Source: Punica granatum (taxonomy: Eukaryota > Streptophyta > Magnoliopsida > Myrtales > Lythraceae). Taken from it: a stretch of DNA of 64,000 nucleotides. Shown one piece after another: positions 11,961-23,429 of this stretch (positions are counted from its first letter, which is position 1; every line of letters begins with the position of its first letter). The position numbers were made by a program, and so were the translations under genes. The stretch covers positions 23,492,354 to 23,556,353 of the forward strand of contig NC_045132.1 in assembly GCF_007655135.1 (NCBI RefSeq), read 5' to 3'. The notes beneath the pieces are model-generated. The model saw only the letters and a program-made list of their open reading frames with translations, searched no databases and had not been told where the DNA came from.

Positions 11961-12107
11961 TGCGGTATCCGAAAATTCAATTGGATCCCGACTAATTTAG
12001 TCCAGCCGAATCGACCCAGTAAGGGGTAAATCTCTGAAGAGCTCGAATCCGATACCTTACTTAAGCCGAACAAGAGTCAAACCGCTTGAACAGATCCAGG
12101 TCGATTA
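11961..12107 (-). repeat. tRNA-derived SINE copy 1 (inverted, internally shortened)
   Basis: On the minus strand it reads from a head with an A box (TGTTCAAGCGG) and a B box like GGATTCGAGCTC to a tail with CTAAATTAGTCGGGATCCAATTG and TCGGATACCGC. It aligns by eye with the copies at 19041, 22735, 32229 and 35958, but lacks the middle segment seen in them. Confidence 0.6.
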
Positions 12108-13690
12108 TGCGATATTTTCTTCGTTCCTCCTGCAGTTTTTCTGCAACTTGCTTTGTTTTCTTATGTTCGAGTAGTTATTCAGCTCTAAAAGGAAAATAAC
12201 TCCAGCATTGGTTTCGACTCTTCACATCTCATGATATAGTGCGAGTTTACTTTCTATATAACATGCGTAATTATTACGAACACAGACGAAGATATGACTT
12301 TTCTTCTCGTTAATGAGATCGATTTGTTTTTATCTTCAAACTCATAGTGCCAACCCATGTAAAGTGCATCTGATGGGGAAGAAATCCGGAGCCACTTAAT
12401 CGAGAAATATGATGTTGGCGTCCGTCCGGACCGATCAATCCATGCTTCAAGATGTGATAGCTGAAGCCCGAGCAGCCGACTTATCACTGTACAATTTGAC
12501 TAGTTTTAGACGAAATGGTAAAAAGTTTCGTGCATGTGATATAATTGCGAAGAAAATTTTGTAGAATTAATATTTTATTCTTCTTTTTTCCGGCAGATAA
12601 GTATGTAACGACCGATGCCGCGGTCGCGTTGGTTCCGTATAATTTGACAATTTGGTAGCTTATGAGGAACAGTCGCATTACATATGTTACGAATGAATGA
12701 ATCAATGATCAGTAGGGTAGGCAATTCCGTAATTCTAACAGAAGAAGAATCATTATTGTCAAATGGATTAGATGTGATAAAAGGTGGGAATGGTAAGGAC
12801 AAATCATGGGCGGTGTGCCCCGCCCGAGTTGAATTGAAAGAATCATACACACACACACACACACACACACACGAGCCAGAAAAGAAAGTTTTGCCTTTGC
12901 GTTGGCCAAAGATTTAACCTCAGCCGTTGATCTCACCTCACGTACCAAAAAAGGGCAAGTCTTTGGTTCAAAAGGTCCATCGGTCTTCTTGACCGAGAAG
13001 CCTCCCCGTTCACACGTGCGACCACCGCACGGTATGATTATTCCCTCCCCCTTCCCCATGCCCCCCGCTCTCTCCCCCTCGTTCAACCGAATCATTCAAA
13101 GTACGTTAACGTGGTGGCTTGTCCATTTACCCCTTCGCCCCCGGTTTCCCTGACTATATGTATGTATAATTACCCGACCCGCAACCTTCTAATCCCGGAT
13201 GAAGGGTTAAAGTGGCGATATTAATCTAATCAACCATTGTAAAATCTAATGAACTTTAATCCTCATTCTCCGGGTGCAATTACGGTATTAGTACAAGAGG
13301 ATACTTCTAATCCAATCAATTCTCTCTCTTTCTGAAGGCAGTGTTCATCCACCTCTTTCATCCGATTCTTAATCTTCGACCATGAGTTCACTTGTCATTG
13401 GTCCATTCTCCCTCTTATTAGGTTACTCTTTTGTACCGCCATGAAACTCTACTTTTGGATCGGGAGAATGAATATCGACCAGATTGATTACTGATAGATA
13501 ACATGTTGGATGCAGTTTATTATCTTCATATGTTCACTGTAGTAGCATTGTTTATCATATTTATAATATTGAATTGACAAATTCCAAGCAAGTTTGAAAG
13601 CGGGATTAGAATAGAGGAGCTGAGAGATTTTTCATTCATCCATGATGATGGTGAATTTTCTCAATAATTTATTTTCGAACTTATCCAGAA
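12108..13690. other. Intergenic with a (CA)n microsatellite
   Basis: An uninterrupted (CA)n tract lies at about 12846-12871. The surrounding sequence 12880-13160 is less AT-rich than its neighbours but shows no credible gene; open frames on both strands are short and lack family signatures. Confidence 0.45.
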
Positions 13691-13694
13691 AGCT

Positions 13695-13858
13695 TGGCCC
13701 GTTTGTTTTATAGGTTAAAATAACAAAAATTTTAATTTTAACTTTAACTTTAACTTAATCCACTACACAACGAAAATACACATTTTTCAAGTAAAAATTT
13801 TAACTTTAACTTTAACTCAACAAAGTTATTTTAATTCTGAAACCAAACGCACCGTTAC
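13695..13858. repeat. AT-rich inverted-repeat element
   Basis: Left end CCCGTTTGTTTTATAG and right end CTGAAACCAAACGCACC are inverted repeats of the motif GCGTTTGGTTT. The interior is made of imperfect copies of AACTTTAACTTTAAC. It belongs with the similar elements at 23129, 33466 and 40282. Non-coding. Confidence 0.5.
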
Positions 13859-14299
13859 ATTTTCATTTGCCTTGTAAGGATCTTCAAGAACATAAATAGT
13901 ACGATGAAGAACTCACGAGGCGTATGCCTCCTACAAATCTAACCACAGGGCAGAATCTCACGTAAAAAGCATCTTTTTTTTTTTCTTTTGGTGAAAGAAA
14001 AGGAAACGCATCATCTTCCTCTTGGAATACCGTAGAGAGAACCGGGTCGGGTTAATAGTTTTGAAATGGATGGCAAGATCGTCATTTCGGGGGATGGGAT
14101 TAGGAAAAAGGGTATAGAGGGAAAAAGTTGCGTGCGGGGAATCCAGCGCCAGCCTCCATATAATTACAAAACTTGAGGACAAATCCCTCCTCACTATGCT
14201 GACGTGGAACCCGATGAGTGGGTAGCCCGAGAGTGCCGGGCCGAGAAGCATGAAACAACAAAGCTCACACCGCGAGAGAGAGAGAGAGAGAGAGGAGCG

Positions 14300-14377
14300 A
14301 TGAGGGGTCACGCTTCAGCTGCTAGGGAATGTAGGCGGAGGAGGGGAAGCTGCTTCGTCCTCGTCAATGGCGTGTAG
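14300..14377 (+). other. Upstream ORF in the LCR leader (25 codons)
   Basis: An ATG at 14300 opens a 25-codon frame ending TAG at 14377, 20 nt before the main LCR ATG. It follows directly after a (GA)n tract (about 14275-14294). If transcription starts near the TATA-like sequence at about 14157, this frame lies in the 5' UTR and could damp or condition translation of the F-box protein. Whether it is translated is unknown. Confidence 0.4.
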
Positions 14378-14397
14378 GGAGCTCTGAGGGTAGGGGC

Positions 14398-17300
14398 ATG
14401 GAAGTGGAGTTGGCCATGCTGAGGCAACTCATCGGTCAGCTTCAGGAGCTCTCTGACCTCTACGGCTCTCACTACCACCTCCTCCCACGCGACCATTGCC
14501 CCCTCGACAACAACAGGTCCTCTCCTCTCCTCTCCTCTCCTCTCCTCTCCTCTCTCCACGATATACGTTTCCTCAGCTCGTAACTAATGGCCGCTCCTTG
14601 ATTTCTTCGGTTTCTGCTCTCCCTTAGGTTTCGAGTCTTAATCCTCGCATGTCTGTCGCGCCTGTTCTCTGCGATTTTAGGCCTCGTTTCTCGGATTTCC
14701 GTTTTAGTCGGCCTCGGCAATGTGCTCGGCGAGTTGATTTCATCGATTCCTTTCCTCCTTTTCTCTTTTTCCTGTTCAGCGATTCCGTCAATCGTTAAGA
14801 GCTCTGTTATTCCTATTCTAGCGTCCAATGCTTCTTGTTCTCGCCAGTTCTGACACTTCGCGTGCTTCTCCTCTAATTCAGGAGATTTGTTGATTCTTGT
14901 GTGAGGAATTCATTGATCAGTGATGTCGGCCTCATTTCCTATATCAGTGGATGCTATACCTGTCGTTCAACCTGGCTGATCTTAACTCCTCAATTGAATC
15001 TGACACCGGTTTCTGTCTGCGTTGCCTTAGCTGCGTTTCTTTTGTTTGTGTCAGAAGTTTTGATTGGAATTAGCCATGGATAGCTTCGGTAGAACCCTCG
15101 TATTATTCGTTGCTTTCTGATTATCTCGCTTCTTCCTCATACGTATGTAGTCAAATGGAGCTAGCAGTAGATGGAGGATTCAGTGCTATATTGAGATTTC
15201 CTACTTTTCTTCTTTTTCTGCATAATTTGACACTGGATGCCGTATTGTTTATCGCAAATGTAGCGGCAGGGCAGTCCGACAATTGAGGTAGAAGTTAATT
15301 ATAAATCACCAATTTGCCATGGAAGTGACCTCTGAAAATGAGCTTCCAGTCATGCTGTATAACTTTTACTAATTTTTTTGGGTGAAGTGAAAATCTCTGG
15401 TGAGACAAAGAATTGCGTTTGCCGTTCCAAAAAAATTAGAAGGCGAAGAATTACGTGTTGCCTCTGTCTCTCTTTGTTGACTTTATTTATGTGTGTGCAG
15501 ATTTTGATATTATCTGCTGGTTGTGGTTCCTCAAGGTTAGATGTAGATGTCCTTGGTGATGTATCTATTCTAGGTTGGAGTTGGATGTCAATATTAATCC
15601 TCAACTGATAGCTTTCCTTCATTCACAGCTTTTCAAACAATGATTTTATATCTGAGCCAGTATTGTTTCTTTTTCCAACTTCTTCGTTCTTGTGTAATTT
15701 TGTTAAAAGTTATATAAATATTCTTAGGATTCTTTTTTTACTAATTTCTTTTTTAGTACATGGCGCAATACACATGCCTTTGCCTAGAATACTTAAAAGT
15801 CATGACAACTCTCCCTTTTGCATGAATACTGTCGAGATAACCATCATAAACTTGCGAACAAGCTGATCTCAATTTCACATTAAATATGTTTCCTTCGATT
15901 ATATTTTTTTTTTTGCATTTCGGCAGCTGATCTAACTTGTCCCGAGCACGGTGTCTCTGTCAAAGATGTTGGCTGCCTGTGCTTGCATTTCTTGTTCCAT
16001 TCTCTTGTTTTCATGGTTGCCCATGTTTCCTGTATCTGGTCTTGGCCAAGTCTTTGCTTGCAGATGATTGCTGAATACTGCTTTATTTGGTTGCATTAGC
16101 TTCTGTATTTAGTCTACGCTTTTCCATCGTCTTCTATTAGCTGAATCTTTTTTCTTGCTTGAAGGCTGCTATCTGTGCTCTCTTAACCTTTTGATTGTGC
16201 CGGTTCTCTTTTTCCATTGGTCAACTATCCGTCAATCTCTGGTGGAATTTGTGAAGAGTAACAATCCATCACATATCCTAATCTCAAACCGTCCATGGAG
16301 TGGAGGTGACTGGCTAAAGATGTGTTTTAATGTCTATTGCTAGACACGTTCCATCATTTTTTGCTTGACTAATTGTCTGACCATATTGTGGGACAAGGCT
16401 TGCATTTCCTTCTTATTTGTTGTCTAAGCCTTGCGTTCACATGACATGCAACTCGTAAAATAACCTTCTTTGCCAGTAATATCATATCATGATGATGCAC
16501 ATTCCATTTTTCCTGGAGAAGAAAAAGAAAAAGAAAAAAAATTTAACTCTACTGAAATAACTCTCTCCCATTTGGACAGGTGGTGCTTTCTTGATGTTGA
16601 TGATGGCTCCTTAGAATACTGTAGTCCTGTGATGGCAGCTGGAAAGTCCAGATCGAGTTTGAAGAATTTGGATCCCTGCACGCCACCGCCTACCAAGAAA
16701 TCTAGGAAGGAGCGTAACCACGGCAAATTGGCGGCAAATAGTGCCGCTTCAGGTGAGGTCTTGGAGCGAGAAATTTGGAAGGAATTTCCTGAAGACCTTT
16801 ATGAAGCTGTCATTGCAAGACTTCCTATTCCTGCATTTTTCCGCTTCCGTGCTGTCTGTCGGAAATGGAATTCCTTGCTTGAGTCCCAGAGCTTCTCTCA
16901 GCACTGTGCTGAGGTTCGAAGAGGCTCCCCATGGTTCTACACCATCACCCATGAGAACGTGAATTCTGGGGCCATATACGACTCTGCCTCAAAGAAGTGG
17001 CACCACCACCCAAGCATCTCTTCCCTGCCATCAAAGATGATTGTACTGCCTGTGACTTCAGCTGGGGGGCTCGTGTGCTTCATTGACATTGGCCACAAGA
17101 ATTTCTACGTTTGCAATCCTCTTATGCGGTCCACCAGAGAGCTTCCTCCCCGGTCAGTCCGTATCTGGTCTCGTATTGCCGTGGGAATGACTCTGAACAC
17201 CAGGAGCGGTACCTACAAAATTGTGTGGTTGGGTTGTGATGGAGAGTGTGAGGTCTACGACTCACTGAGGAACTCATGGGCCCGAACTGGGAGCATGCCC

Positions 17301-18141
17301 TCTAGCATTAAACTTCCGCTGTCGCTCAACTTCAGGTAAATCTATATATATATAACTAATAAAAATAATGCAATCAGCAAAGTGACCGAAAATTTTCAAA
17401 ATGAAATAAGTGCGCATAAATGGGAAATTCATTAGAAATAAAGGAAGAATAAAGAACGACACAGCAAGAAATGGGATCTACTCAATTTATTAGGTCTATT
17501 CTGCTGTCAGAATTCGCCACTGCCTGTGGGTTCAATTCAGTTTAGTTATCATCAAACAGAGGCAGGAAAGCACTAAATTGAGAAATATATTATGTAAAAT
17601 GGTAGGTTCCTGAGATTGTGCTTGAAAAGGTTTCTGTATGATCAGGTCGCAGACCGTCTCTATTGGTGATACACTATACTTCATGCGCTCAGATCCCGAC
17701 GGAATCGTGTCTTACAACACGGCCACTGGGTCATGGAAGCAGTTCATAATTCCGCTTCCAACCCATCTAACCGACCACACCCTTGCTGAGTGTGAGGGTA
17801 GGATCATCCTCGCAGGCCTGCTCACAAAGAATGCGGCCACGTGCGTGTGCATATGGGAGCTGCAGAGGATGACGCTCTTGTGGAAGGAGGTTGACAGAAT
17901 GCCAAACTTGTTGTGCTTAGAGTTCTATGGGAAGCACGTCCGGATGACCTGCCTTGGGAACAGGGGATTGCTCATGCTGTCCCTCAGGTCGAGGCAGATG
18001 AACCGTCTCGTCACGTACGATGTGGCGACTGGGGAGTGGGTGAAGCTGCCCGGGTGCACGGTGCCACGTGGCAGTGGGAGGAAGAGGCAGTGGATTGCCT
18101 GTGGAACTGCCTTCCACCCTTGCCTAACTGCCGTGCCTTAG
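14398..18141 (+). CDS. LCR: F-box protein LCR/FBX6 (miR394-regulated), 3 coding exons
   Basis: Exons 14398-14516, 16580-17335 and 17646-18141 join in phase to 1371 nt (456 aa). The product is the substrate-receptor subunit of an SCF ubiquitin ligase. In Arabidopsis LCR (At1g27340) acts in stem-cell competence and leaf shape and is repressed by the mobile miR394. Seen here are the conserved start MEVELAMLRQLIGQLQEL, a basic patch KKSRKER (about 79-85), the F-box (about 104-149, IWKEFPEDLYEAVIARLP..FRAVCRKWNSL), then kelch/galactose-oxidase-like repeats (WFYTITHENVNSGAIYD, GGLVCFIDIGHKNFYVCNPL, KNAATCVCIWELQ) to the end IACGTAFHPCLTAVP. Intron 1 is 2.06 kb and opens with a (TCTCC)n repeat. The miR394 site lies in exon 3. 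The gene is convergent with RAMP4. Confidence 0.95.
14519..14551 (+). repeat. (TCTCC)n microsatellite at the 5' end of LCR intron 1
   Basis: About six tandem TCTCC units directly follow the exon 1 donor site, so repeat-length variation sits within a few bases of a splice site. Confidence 0.85.
17886..17905 (+). promoter_or_regulatory. miR394 target site in LCR exon 3
   Basis: GGAGGTTGACAGAATGCCAA is complementary to mature miR394 except for one central-5' position of the target (T where the perfect complement has G). The site encodes KEVDRMPN and is the known cleavage site in Arabidopsis LCR, so post-transcriptional control by miR394 is expected here. Confidence 0.92.
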
Positions 18142-18830
18142 AAGGTTCGGGATCTGGATCTGGATTTCTTTTACAAATTAGTAGTCCCGGTTCTTCATTT
18201 TCTTATTTATAATGTCGATTTTGGCTGCTTCTTCGTTTCCCCTCAATGTGAAGGGGAAATTTTTCTCTGCCATGGTAACTAATGACATTGGGTTAATGCA
18301 GCCCGTTATCTGTCTGCCTTATCGTGTACAAACGTGTAAGACAAATAATCCCTATATCGCAAGCCAAGTTGTTAGTATTTCGCCGCTACTGCTATAAGTG
18401 GCTCGGGCTCCTTAATAAACGGAGCACCCACTCTTGTGTTAATTAAATAGCCACGCTTCTTTGTTGTTCTCTCTAAATTACTTTGGTGAGACCTTTCGGC
18501 TCTCTATCTCTCTCTCTCTCACTGTGGGGTACCAGGTTTTGCATAATAAGTGCAAATTACAAATGCTTTTCATTTCATTTTCTCCTGGATGGTGAAACTT
18601 TAGTAGGTTAGATAATCAAAACGTCGTTTGAGAACTGTGCAGACATTGGCACTGGGACGAAGATTAATTTGCACCGAGAAAAGCCGAAACGAGTTCCGGA
18701 ATTTATTAATAATGTACTTTACGGTAAATAGTACATGCACATATTCATTCCTACAGATGACAAAGTCCAACCGCCCAAAGAGTCGTCCGCCATTTTCCTT
18801 GTGTCAAAATCATCACCTACCAGTAAGCAG

Positions 18831-21734
18831 TCATGCCATACCCCCACTCGTTGCAGTTCTGATTATCTGGAACAGCGCTGTCACGAACAGAAAAGAGAGT
18901 AACATAACATTAGTAGGATGATGCTGAACTTCAGTATTGGACTAGCGACAAGGCACTGTATATATTTTACCACCACCCTACTACTGCCTACCGGCCTATC
19001 CAAATTACTAGATTATCACTAGACAAGAATAATAAGCAAGCTACCAACGTGGGTTGGTTCAAGCGGTTCGACACTTGTTCCACTTAGGCAAGATCCCGAA
19101 ATCAAGTCTTTGTGAATGCAGAAAATCCACGCTGGGAGAGTTTTACTCCTTAGTGAGCCGATCCAGCTCGACTGAATTAGTCGAGAAGGCTTCCGCTTAT
19201 CAGGGTTCACACAAAAAAAATAAGAAGAAGAAGAAGAAGAAGAAGCAAGTTTTCCACCTAGCAAGTAACTACCAAAATTCCCCACTGTCTACTGTCCTGC
19301 CTTGCAGCCCTAATGCTTTACTGCTTGTTTAGATGAGAGGACAATGGAGGAAAAGGTAGAAATAGTTATGGAAGGTAAAGATCCTTTGGGTAGTCTACTA
19401 CAAATCTCCCTTCCTTTTCCCTCCGTTTCTCTCGAATCAAACAGAGAGTAAGGTCCGACTACAAACCCAAGAAGGCTTCAGCCTGGCTTGAACCTAGTTA
19501 AGATCACTCAATGTTTGGCCTAACCTTCTGAAGAGCAGAGAGAGCAACAAGGCCAATAACAGAGCTAGACAAGCAAAAACTGGCGTCCTTATGCCGAGAC
19601 AAGCAATCATGAGGCTAGATGTGACTGGTCTGAACAAGAAACAGATCCTCAGGAAACTAGTTGTTGCAATAGGTGCATGTGGCAATGGCAGTTGGTTGAG
19701 CACTATATAAATATTTCCAAGATTATGAGAAACAGTGCTAGATGTTAGATATTATCACAGAACAAAGAACATGGAAATGAGAAAGGTGAATCCATCTCCA
19801 AATCTAAAAACAGCAATGTGTTGTTGCTGACTTAAGTTTTTTTATAGGTTTCATCAGGAGAAAGGGTAGTAACTGAAAGATCTGAACTTAAGTAAGAAAC
19901 ATGCTTCTGCACAATTTCATGGTAAAATTAAGGAGCTGGATTCTCTGGGGAAAGAAGGAATAAGTTCGCTGTGGAATGTGACTCCACTCGCCGCTTAATG
20001 AAGAATTTGTTATGACTTTATGCATCAGTAATTCCAACCATTTTGCTTGGATTAACAAAGGAGAGGTTCAGAATTTTCTACCGCAGATTCTGCTACTTTA
20101 TCCATTGTACTAGCTCCCTATCCCTTCTCATATAGGAATTAAAAGTTTTCTATAAGAGTTTGCCAGGTCGAAATGACGTAATCACCACTACTTTTCATTG
20201 CTTAAATTTCTCACGCCCGAAGAAAAGAACACAATCATTTGGAGGTTTTTCTTCCTCCCACACCTTAACAACTTCTTCTCAATCGTAGATAAAGCAGAGA
20301 CATCCCTACATCTAAGTAAAGTGTCAGCTTGAAAAACGAGGTTATGTGTATCTTTTTCAACTTGGAAACCGAGTGGAGGATGGCTTTTTGCATCTATGAA
20401 ATATCAACTTATTGAGCATCGGCAAATCAAGACGAAAAAAAGAAAAATCATTTTCAGGAGAATCATGAAAAAGAATACTCACATGAGCCGATGACTACAA
20501 AGACGAAGAACCCCAAAAGCAGCGGGCCAACTGGATAGTCCTTCCCCTTTTTGGTGTTGGTTTCAGGGACAGATCCTCTTCTTGTGATGTTCTTTTCAAA
20601 CCTGTACACCTTCCTATCTGCAAGACGCCTTGAAGTCGTCTGCCAAAGCACCCCAACCAAAACCATTAGACATAATTGTCTGATCAAATAAATCATGAAC
20701 AAGACCACATCCCGAACCTCCTAATGTTTAAAAAACAAAAAATAAATAAACCTCAATGATGTCGCATTATCGAGGCTACTTCGATTACATTTTCTCATTG
20801 CACATCACATGCATGTGAAGCTACAGATTAGCAGCAGAAATTGTTATTTTTCTCACAATTATCCATCGACCATATTATCTAGTTTGGACCGTATCCTTGA
20901 CTTATTTGAGATATATCCACGAATTTGCACAGATTAGGCTACATGCACTCTCAGATCCCTCTTAATAACACTCAACTTTGCAAGCAAGAACATAACTCCA
21001 ACCAATCAGCCATTTTAAACTGATGTTATATATCTTATTGGTACAAAAGGCAATTTCGATATCCACATACGAAATGTGCAGGAAAAAATTGATATATAAT
21101 TACTTCAGTGGACTTGATATCTGTGGCTAACCAGAAAAATGGACTAATCAATAACTATCTGTATCTGGAAACCTTCCTTTGCGCATTGATGAGAACATAA
21201 GTAATTTCGATACACAATCATCACCATAAGAACATGCAAAACAAGGATCTATCCAATGCTATCATCATCATCACCAAATGAAATATCGAGAATTACTGCA
21301 AACTACGGAGGCTTTTCAACCAGTTTCCTATGTAAATTAACTGTCAAACAATCCAATTTAACCATATCGACGACATCTTCGCCATGGTATTAAAATGGCA
21401 GCTGAAATGCAGCGTCAAAGACATCCACGAGCTCGGGCTTGTGGAATTCGGAAAATAACCTACGCTCGTACGAAGATCTGCAGAATAAATTCGAAACGAT
21501 CCTATAAAAAGCGCCTCGAGCACGATTGGAAGCTCAGGGAACCATACAATGGCAGATCATGGAGAGATCAATCAGCATTTATCCAAACAAATCATAGATC
21601 AGCAATACAACCGGAAAATCTAGCGAAATTTGGAAAGCAGGGCAGGGATTAGAGAGATTGCTAGACTCCGCCACCGGCAGGAAAGCTAAGGACGCGACGG
21701 CGAAGAGATCGGGAACGGAGAGCTAGAATACCAT
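18831..21734 (-). CDS. RAMP4: RAMP4/SERP-type ribosome-associated ER membrane protein, 3 exons
   Basis: Minus-strand exons 21732-21734 (just the ATG), 20483-20639 and 18831-18877 give 207 nt (68 aa), the standard plant length. The protein is a tail-anchored partner of the Sec61 translocon that stabilises nascent membrane proteins during ER stress. The sequence reads M-TTSRRLADRKV.. RFEKNITRRGSVPET, then KKGKDYPVGPLLLGFFVF with one C-terminal membrane helix and the end LFQIIRTATSGGMA. The first intron begins right after the start codon, and the second (18878-20482) contains a SINE. A TATA box (TATATAA on the minus strand, 21890-21896) gives a leader of about 130 nt. LCR and RAMP4 converge with about 690 bp between stops. 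Confidence 0.93.
19041..19222 (+). repeat. tRNA-derived SINE copy 2, inside RAMP4 intron 2
   Basis: The head has an A box (TGGTTCAAGCGG). The B-box region (GATCCCGAAATCAAGTC) is mutated. The body contains AATGCAGAAAATCCACGC, GAGAGTTTTACTCCTTAGTG and CGACTGAATTAGTCG, and the tail is TTCACACAAAAAAAA followed by an (AAG)n run. It is inserted antisense to RAMP4. Confidence 0.7.
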
Positions 21735-21889
21735 TGTCGCCGGGGAGATCCGATAGCCGAGAACCGTCGACGCAGGCGAAATCAGAGATCGAGACGGATC
21801 GATGAGCTTCTCCACTCTCCCAGCCCTTTTCTCTCTCTCAATTCCTCTCTCGCTCTCTGAGGATGAACGACGATCTCTTTCCGTCCCGT

Positions 21890-22106
21890 TTATATAGCAC
21901 CTCCGATTTTTTTTTTATCTTTTTTTTTTTTGGTGGATTTATTTCTGAGGCGGGTTAAGTTGGAGCGACAGTTACCGAAGGGAACGTGACGGACTCCTCG
22001 TGATTGGGCTAGACACGTTCATCCTTCCACGTGTCTTGTTCCCATTGGTTCGTGAAATCGTAACGTAACAGGTCGTCCAAGTGGATTACTCAGTGACGCG
22101 ACGTGG
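21890..22106 (-). promoter_or_regulatory. RAMP4 promoter with TATA box and ER-stress-like elements
   Basis: The TATA box is at 21890-21896 (minus strand). About 135-155 bp upstream lies CCAAT-N9-ACACG (22048-22030, minus strand), one base from the ER-stress response element CCAAT-N9-CCACG. It overlaps an ACGTG core on the other strand. Further up is TGACGCGACGTGG (22094-22106), with cores like the plant unfolded-protein elements bound by bZIP28/bZIP60. RAMP4/SERP genes are ER-stress induced in other organisms, which fits. Binding is inferred. Confidence 0.5.
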
Positions 22107-22149
22107 AAGAGCGGTTTTGCGACCTGTGTTTGACTTGTGATCCGTTTTC

Positions 22150-22730
22150 AAACCCACGGATGATCCGGCCATATTAACGGCTTTCGTCATTATTCTTTTT
22201 GTCCCTTTTTTTTGTCTTTTTAAGTTTTAAATTAAAATGAAATATTCTAAAACTACAAAACTAGTGCCATAATCCAAATCAAGCTCTTACCAGTCAGGAT
22301 ACGATATCAAAGATGCAGTAATCCAAATCCCACTCTTGCCATTCATTACATCATATCAAAGATGCTCATTTGTCGGTAGAGTTTGGTAGATTACCAAAAA
22401 AAAAATGCTATTGACAATATGAATTATCACTAATTACCGGTAAAGTTGAATGTAAGCGTTTGGAGATTGCCACCGAGGTTAAGATTTATGTCGACGCCCT
22501 ACATGGAGACTATTCATATCATCACTTTGATCTTGCATTATCATGACGATCAGGATTGTTAATAATATGATGGAATTATACACAACAATCTTCTTGTAAG
22601 TTGACGGCAAATTCATCTAACATTACTAGGTCCACCCAAAAAAAAAAAAAACAAGAAAGAAACAAAATCTGACATTACCAATAATATGTTTAGATTTCCT
22701 CATATCAAAATAACACCTTAACTTAGGAAT
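22150..22730. other. Intergenic, no gene seen
   Basis: AT-rich DNA with several A/T homopolymers. Two imperfect copies of a phrase around CAAATC..CTCTTACCAGTCA / CACTCTTGCCATTCA (22270-22360) suggest a small local duplication. Confidence 0.4.
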
Positions 22731-22734
22731 TAAT

Positions 22735-22950
22735 TAACGTAGATTTGTTCAAGTGGTTCAACACTTAAGTTAGGAATTAACTAACGTATATTTGTTTAGA
22801 CGGTTCGACACTTGTTTTTTTAAGTAAGATTTCAGGTTCGAGTCTCGTGAATGAAAAAAAAAATCACTACGAGAGAGTTTTGTCTATTAGTGGGCTGACC
22901 CGACTCGATTGGATCCATTGAGTTTCCAAATACCAGAATTCGCACCGAGA
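22735..22950 (+). repeat. tRNA-derived SINE copy 3 with duplicated head
   Basis: A head-like phrase (TTGTTCAAGTGGTTCAACACTT, 22746 onward) is followed about 45 bp later by a second one (TTGTTTAGACGGTTCGACACTTG), both next to TTAGGAATTAAYTAACGT. Then come an intact B box (GGTTCGAGTCTC), the GAGAGTTTTGTCTATTAGTGGG body and the end ACCAGAATTCGCACC. Confidence 0.6.
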
Positions 22951-23128
22951 ACATCACCTTAGGTAGGAATTATGTTTGAAGTGTGGCTCCTCTTACAATA
23001 GAAAATCAGTTTAATCTTTTATAAGGCAAATTTAGCTAAACGGTTAAAAAAAATTGTTTGTTAACGATAAGATTCGCACATGACACTCTCATTTGTTTCT
23101 CCAATGATGGGAAATCATAACCGTTAAG

Positions 23129-23427
23129 AGTGCGTTTGGATTTTGAGTTGAGTTGAGTTGAGTTTTGATTTTAATTGGTTTGTAATGATTGTATTGTTGA
23201 ATTATGAGAAAAAATGTGAAAAAGTAATAAATAATTTAGATAAAGTAATGATTGTGTTGTTAAATTGTGAAAAAGTAATGAATAATTAAGAGAATTTAAT
23301 ATTAAAAATTGAATTGAATGGTTAAATTTTTTTTTTAAAAAAAAAGTAATGATTGTGATGTTGTTTTGAAAATAAGTAGAGTTAAGTTGAGTTGAGTTGA
23401 AATTTTTTAAAAAAATAAACACACCCT
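23129..23427. repeat. AT-rich inverted-repeat element
   Basis: Begins GTGCGTTTGGATTTTGAG with tandem GAGTT units and ends TTTTTTAAAAAAATAAACACACCC. The interior has AGTAATGATTGTGTTGTTAA, a phrase shared with elements at 28545, 30531, 33466, 33888 and 34196. Non-coding and probably a non-autonomous DNA transposon. Confidence 0.55.
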
Positions 23428-23429
23428 AA

